DNA of 64,000 nt from Azospirillum sp. (lineage in GTDB: Bacteria > Pseudomonadota > Alphaproteobacteria > Azospirillales > Azospirillaceae), in NCBI GenBank assembly GCA_027486405.1, contig JAIXPD010000052.1:1-64000 (forward strand). The letters are read 5' to 3'. A program made the position numbers and the translations under genes. Shown in pieces: positions 62,707-64,000 of this stretch (positions are counted from its first letter, which is position 1; each line of letters begins with the position of its first letter). Under the pieces are notes generated by a model. That model was given only the letters and a program-made list of their open reading frames with translations. It had not been told where the DNA came from and did not search any database.

Positions 62707-64000
62707 TCCCGCTTCTCCGCTGGATGGGGGGCGCTCAACAGCCGATCCACCTGATCGCACAGGTCGGTCGTCACGCACGGCCAATCATTGTCGCGCCGAC
62801 CGATCCACCAATGCCACAGCCGATCCCGCTCCTCCACCAACGCCCCGACATCCATGCGGCGCAGCAGATGGTCGAGGTTGTCGGCGTTCTCCGCCTGCCG
62901 GGCGGGGTCGTAGCTCCAGCACAAACGGGGGTTTCCGGCCCCGTCCCACCAATCCTCGTGACCGTAGGGGATGTGGCCCGCCGTCAGATACTCCCACATG
63001 TTGATCGGCCCGGTTTCCGAGAAGGAGGTGTTGCCGACGAAAAAGAAGTTCTTCAACAGGAAGCGGGCGAGGTCGTCGTTGCCCTTGTCGATGTAGGGGG
63101 CGATGGAGAAATCGCGGTTCTCGGCAAAGCCCAAACGGCGCAGCAGGGCGATGAGTTCGGCGGAATTCTTGCGCGGCCCGCCGTGATAGACCAGCATCCG
63201 CGCCCGGTCGGGCGGCGGTTCCGCGCCATACAGGCGGCTGAAGAACGCCTTGTCGATGGGGTGCGGGTGCAGCGACACCCGCCCGCCGGTCAACCCGCTC
63301 AGATGCTCCCAACAATCGGCCACGCGCGGATCCCGGTCGGCCACCCGCCGACGGGTGATGTCGTTCACCAGCACGATTCGGGCAAATTGGCCGTCCAACA
63401 GGCGGTAGGCGTCCGCCACCGGATCGAGCGGGGCGTCGTAACCAAAGCGGCGGAAGGCGGAAAAACGCCATTTGTCGCTGTCGAAATTGTCGTTGTCCAA
63501 CACCACCGAGCGTTTCCAGCCGCCCAACGCCGGATGGGGCAAGAAGCTGACGAAGGCGTCCTGCCCGCGCAAGGGCGGCGGTTGGTCCCACGGCACGAAG
63601 GACACCCGGCCGCCGAACCGCTCCACCAAGGCCCGTGTGACGAAGGACGACAATTGCGCGTGCCAATGGCGGTTGGCCGGATAGGCGTCGGGCAAAGCGG
63701 GGAAGCTGACCACCACCGCGCCGGAGCGGGCGGTCTGGCGCGGCGGCGGGGACGTCGGCTGGGGTGTTGGCTGGGGTGTTGGCGCGTCGTCCCAACCGGC
63801 GCGCGCCCGCAAAAACGCGGCGATGGAGTCCGCCGCCGCGTCGGGCGCGATGCCGGTGATGCAATGGGCCGCCGCCGCACGGCAGCCATCGCCGCAGGGG
63901 GCGGTGGCGCGGGGTGGTTGCAGCACCAGCGCCGCGTCGGACCAGGGGCGAAAACGCTCCGGCGCGTGGGGATTCAGCGGGTCGCCACCCTGAGGGTGGC
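62703..64000 (-). CDS. Glycosyltransferase-like protein (partial, 5' end outside window)
   Basis: The frame stays open to the window edge, so the start is not visible; a GTG near 63926 is internal. About 432 codons are seen. After a Pro/Thr/Gln-rich linker (PTPQPTPQPTSPPP), a domain with VVVSFPALPDAYPANRHW and later SETGPINMWEYLTAGHIPYG resembles the C-terminal sugar-nucleotide lobe of GT-B enzymes. Coupling to an FkbM gene supports glycan synthesis. The specific family is not recognised. Confidence 0.6.
   Translation of the reverse strand, partial: HPQGGDPLNPHAPERFRPWSDAALVLQPPRATAPCGDGCRAAAAHCITGIAPDAAADSIAAFLRARAGWDDAPTPQPTPQPTSPPPRQTARSGAVVVSFPALPDAYPANRHWHAQLSSFVTRALVERFGGRVSFVPWDQPPPLRGQDAFVSFLPHPALGGWKRSVVLDNDNFDSDKWRFSAFRRFGYDAPLDPVADAYRLLDGQFARIVLVNDITRRRVADRDPRVADCWEHLSGLTGGRVSLHPHPIDKAFFSRLYGAEPPPDRARMLVYHGGPRKNSAELIALLRRLGFAENRDFSIAPYIDKGNDDLARFLLKNFFFVGNTSFSETGPINMWEYLTAGHIPYGHEDWWDGAGNPRLCWSYDPARQAENADNLDHLLRRMDVGALVEERDRLWHWWIGRRDNDWPCVTTDLCDQVDRLLSAPHPAEKRE

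Noticed and set aside
1..64000. tRNA/rRNA genes and CRISPR arrays
   Set aside because: No cloverleaf-like segments, rRNA stretches or regular spaced repeats were noticed. The tandem repeats present are contiguous with no spacers.

Overview
The window is GC-rich, densely coded chromosomal DNA of an alphaproteobacterium, most likely a Rhodospirillales (Azospirillum-like) lineage. Pointers are the very large NAD-glutamate dehydrogenase, a TIGR02302-type membrane protein, ketone-body/3-hydroxybutyrate genes (PHB turnover), CcoG, a FlaF-like protein, a DUF1127 protein and many sensory proteins. The genus is an inference. No tRNA, rRNA, CRISPR, prophage, transposase or plasmid functions were seen. 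Two copies of a short palindromic repeat element (13776-14021, 53351-53580) are the only mobile-looking DNA.

Layout. 1-6.3 kb: 3' end of NAD-glutamate dehydrogenase, an MHS-type MFS transporter and a transporter-like hybrid histidine kinase (SSF-PAS-HK-REC). 6.4-10.9 kb: a stress cluster on the minus strand (universal stress protein, P-loop kinase, small acidic protein), then an outer-membrane barrel protein, a FlaF-DUF2934 protein and a DMT permease. 11-14 kb: TIGR02302 protein. 14-22.7 kb: a chemoreceptor with a PilZ tail, then a same-strand four-gene signalling cluster (PAS kinase, REC-HDOD, REC-kinase, REC with degenerate GGDEF/EAL). 22.7-26.5 kb: zinc-ribbon protein, LacI regulator with MFS exporter, and an orphan hemP with a Fur-like box. 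26.6-31.1 kb: a 3-hydroxybutyrate/acetoacetate operon (SRPBCC protein, GntP permease, ScoA, ScoB, BdhA) behind a good sigma-54 promoter and three repeated upstream boxes.

31.1-38.5 kb, all minus strand: HupE, a MocR regulator, a DUF983 protein, CcoG, a sigma-54 enhancer-binding protein and an AGE-family epimerase. 39-46.5 kb: chemoreceptor, GST, 7TM-type sensor kinase, TRAP permeases without a binding protein, and a LysE exporter. 46.8-50.1 kb: a small helical protein translationally coupled to a CHASE-PAS-GGDEF-EAL enzyme. 50-56 kb: M20 deacylase, hydratase-family protein, PlsC, and ftsE-ftsX-ydcF. 56.3-64 kb: DUF1127, GNAT, threonine/serine dehydratase, PhzF, YgiQ radical SAM, a lone phage-tail-tube-like protein, FkbM methyltransferase and a glycosyltransferase-like gene running off the end.

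The strongest themes are sensing (five histidine kinases, two chemoreceptors and one active-looking c-di-GMP enzyme) and carbon-store use. The best candidates for new biology are the sigma-54/UAS architecture of the hydroxybutyrate operon with a 34-residue membrane protein encoded divergently from it, the palindromic repeat family, the REC protein with dead GGDEF/EAL domains, and the isolated tail-tube homologue. Nothing here is clearly a wholly new defence or mobile system.
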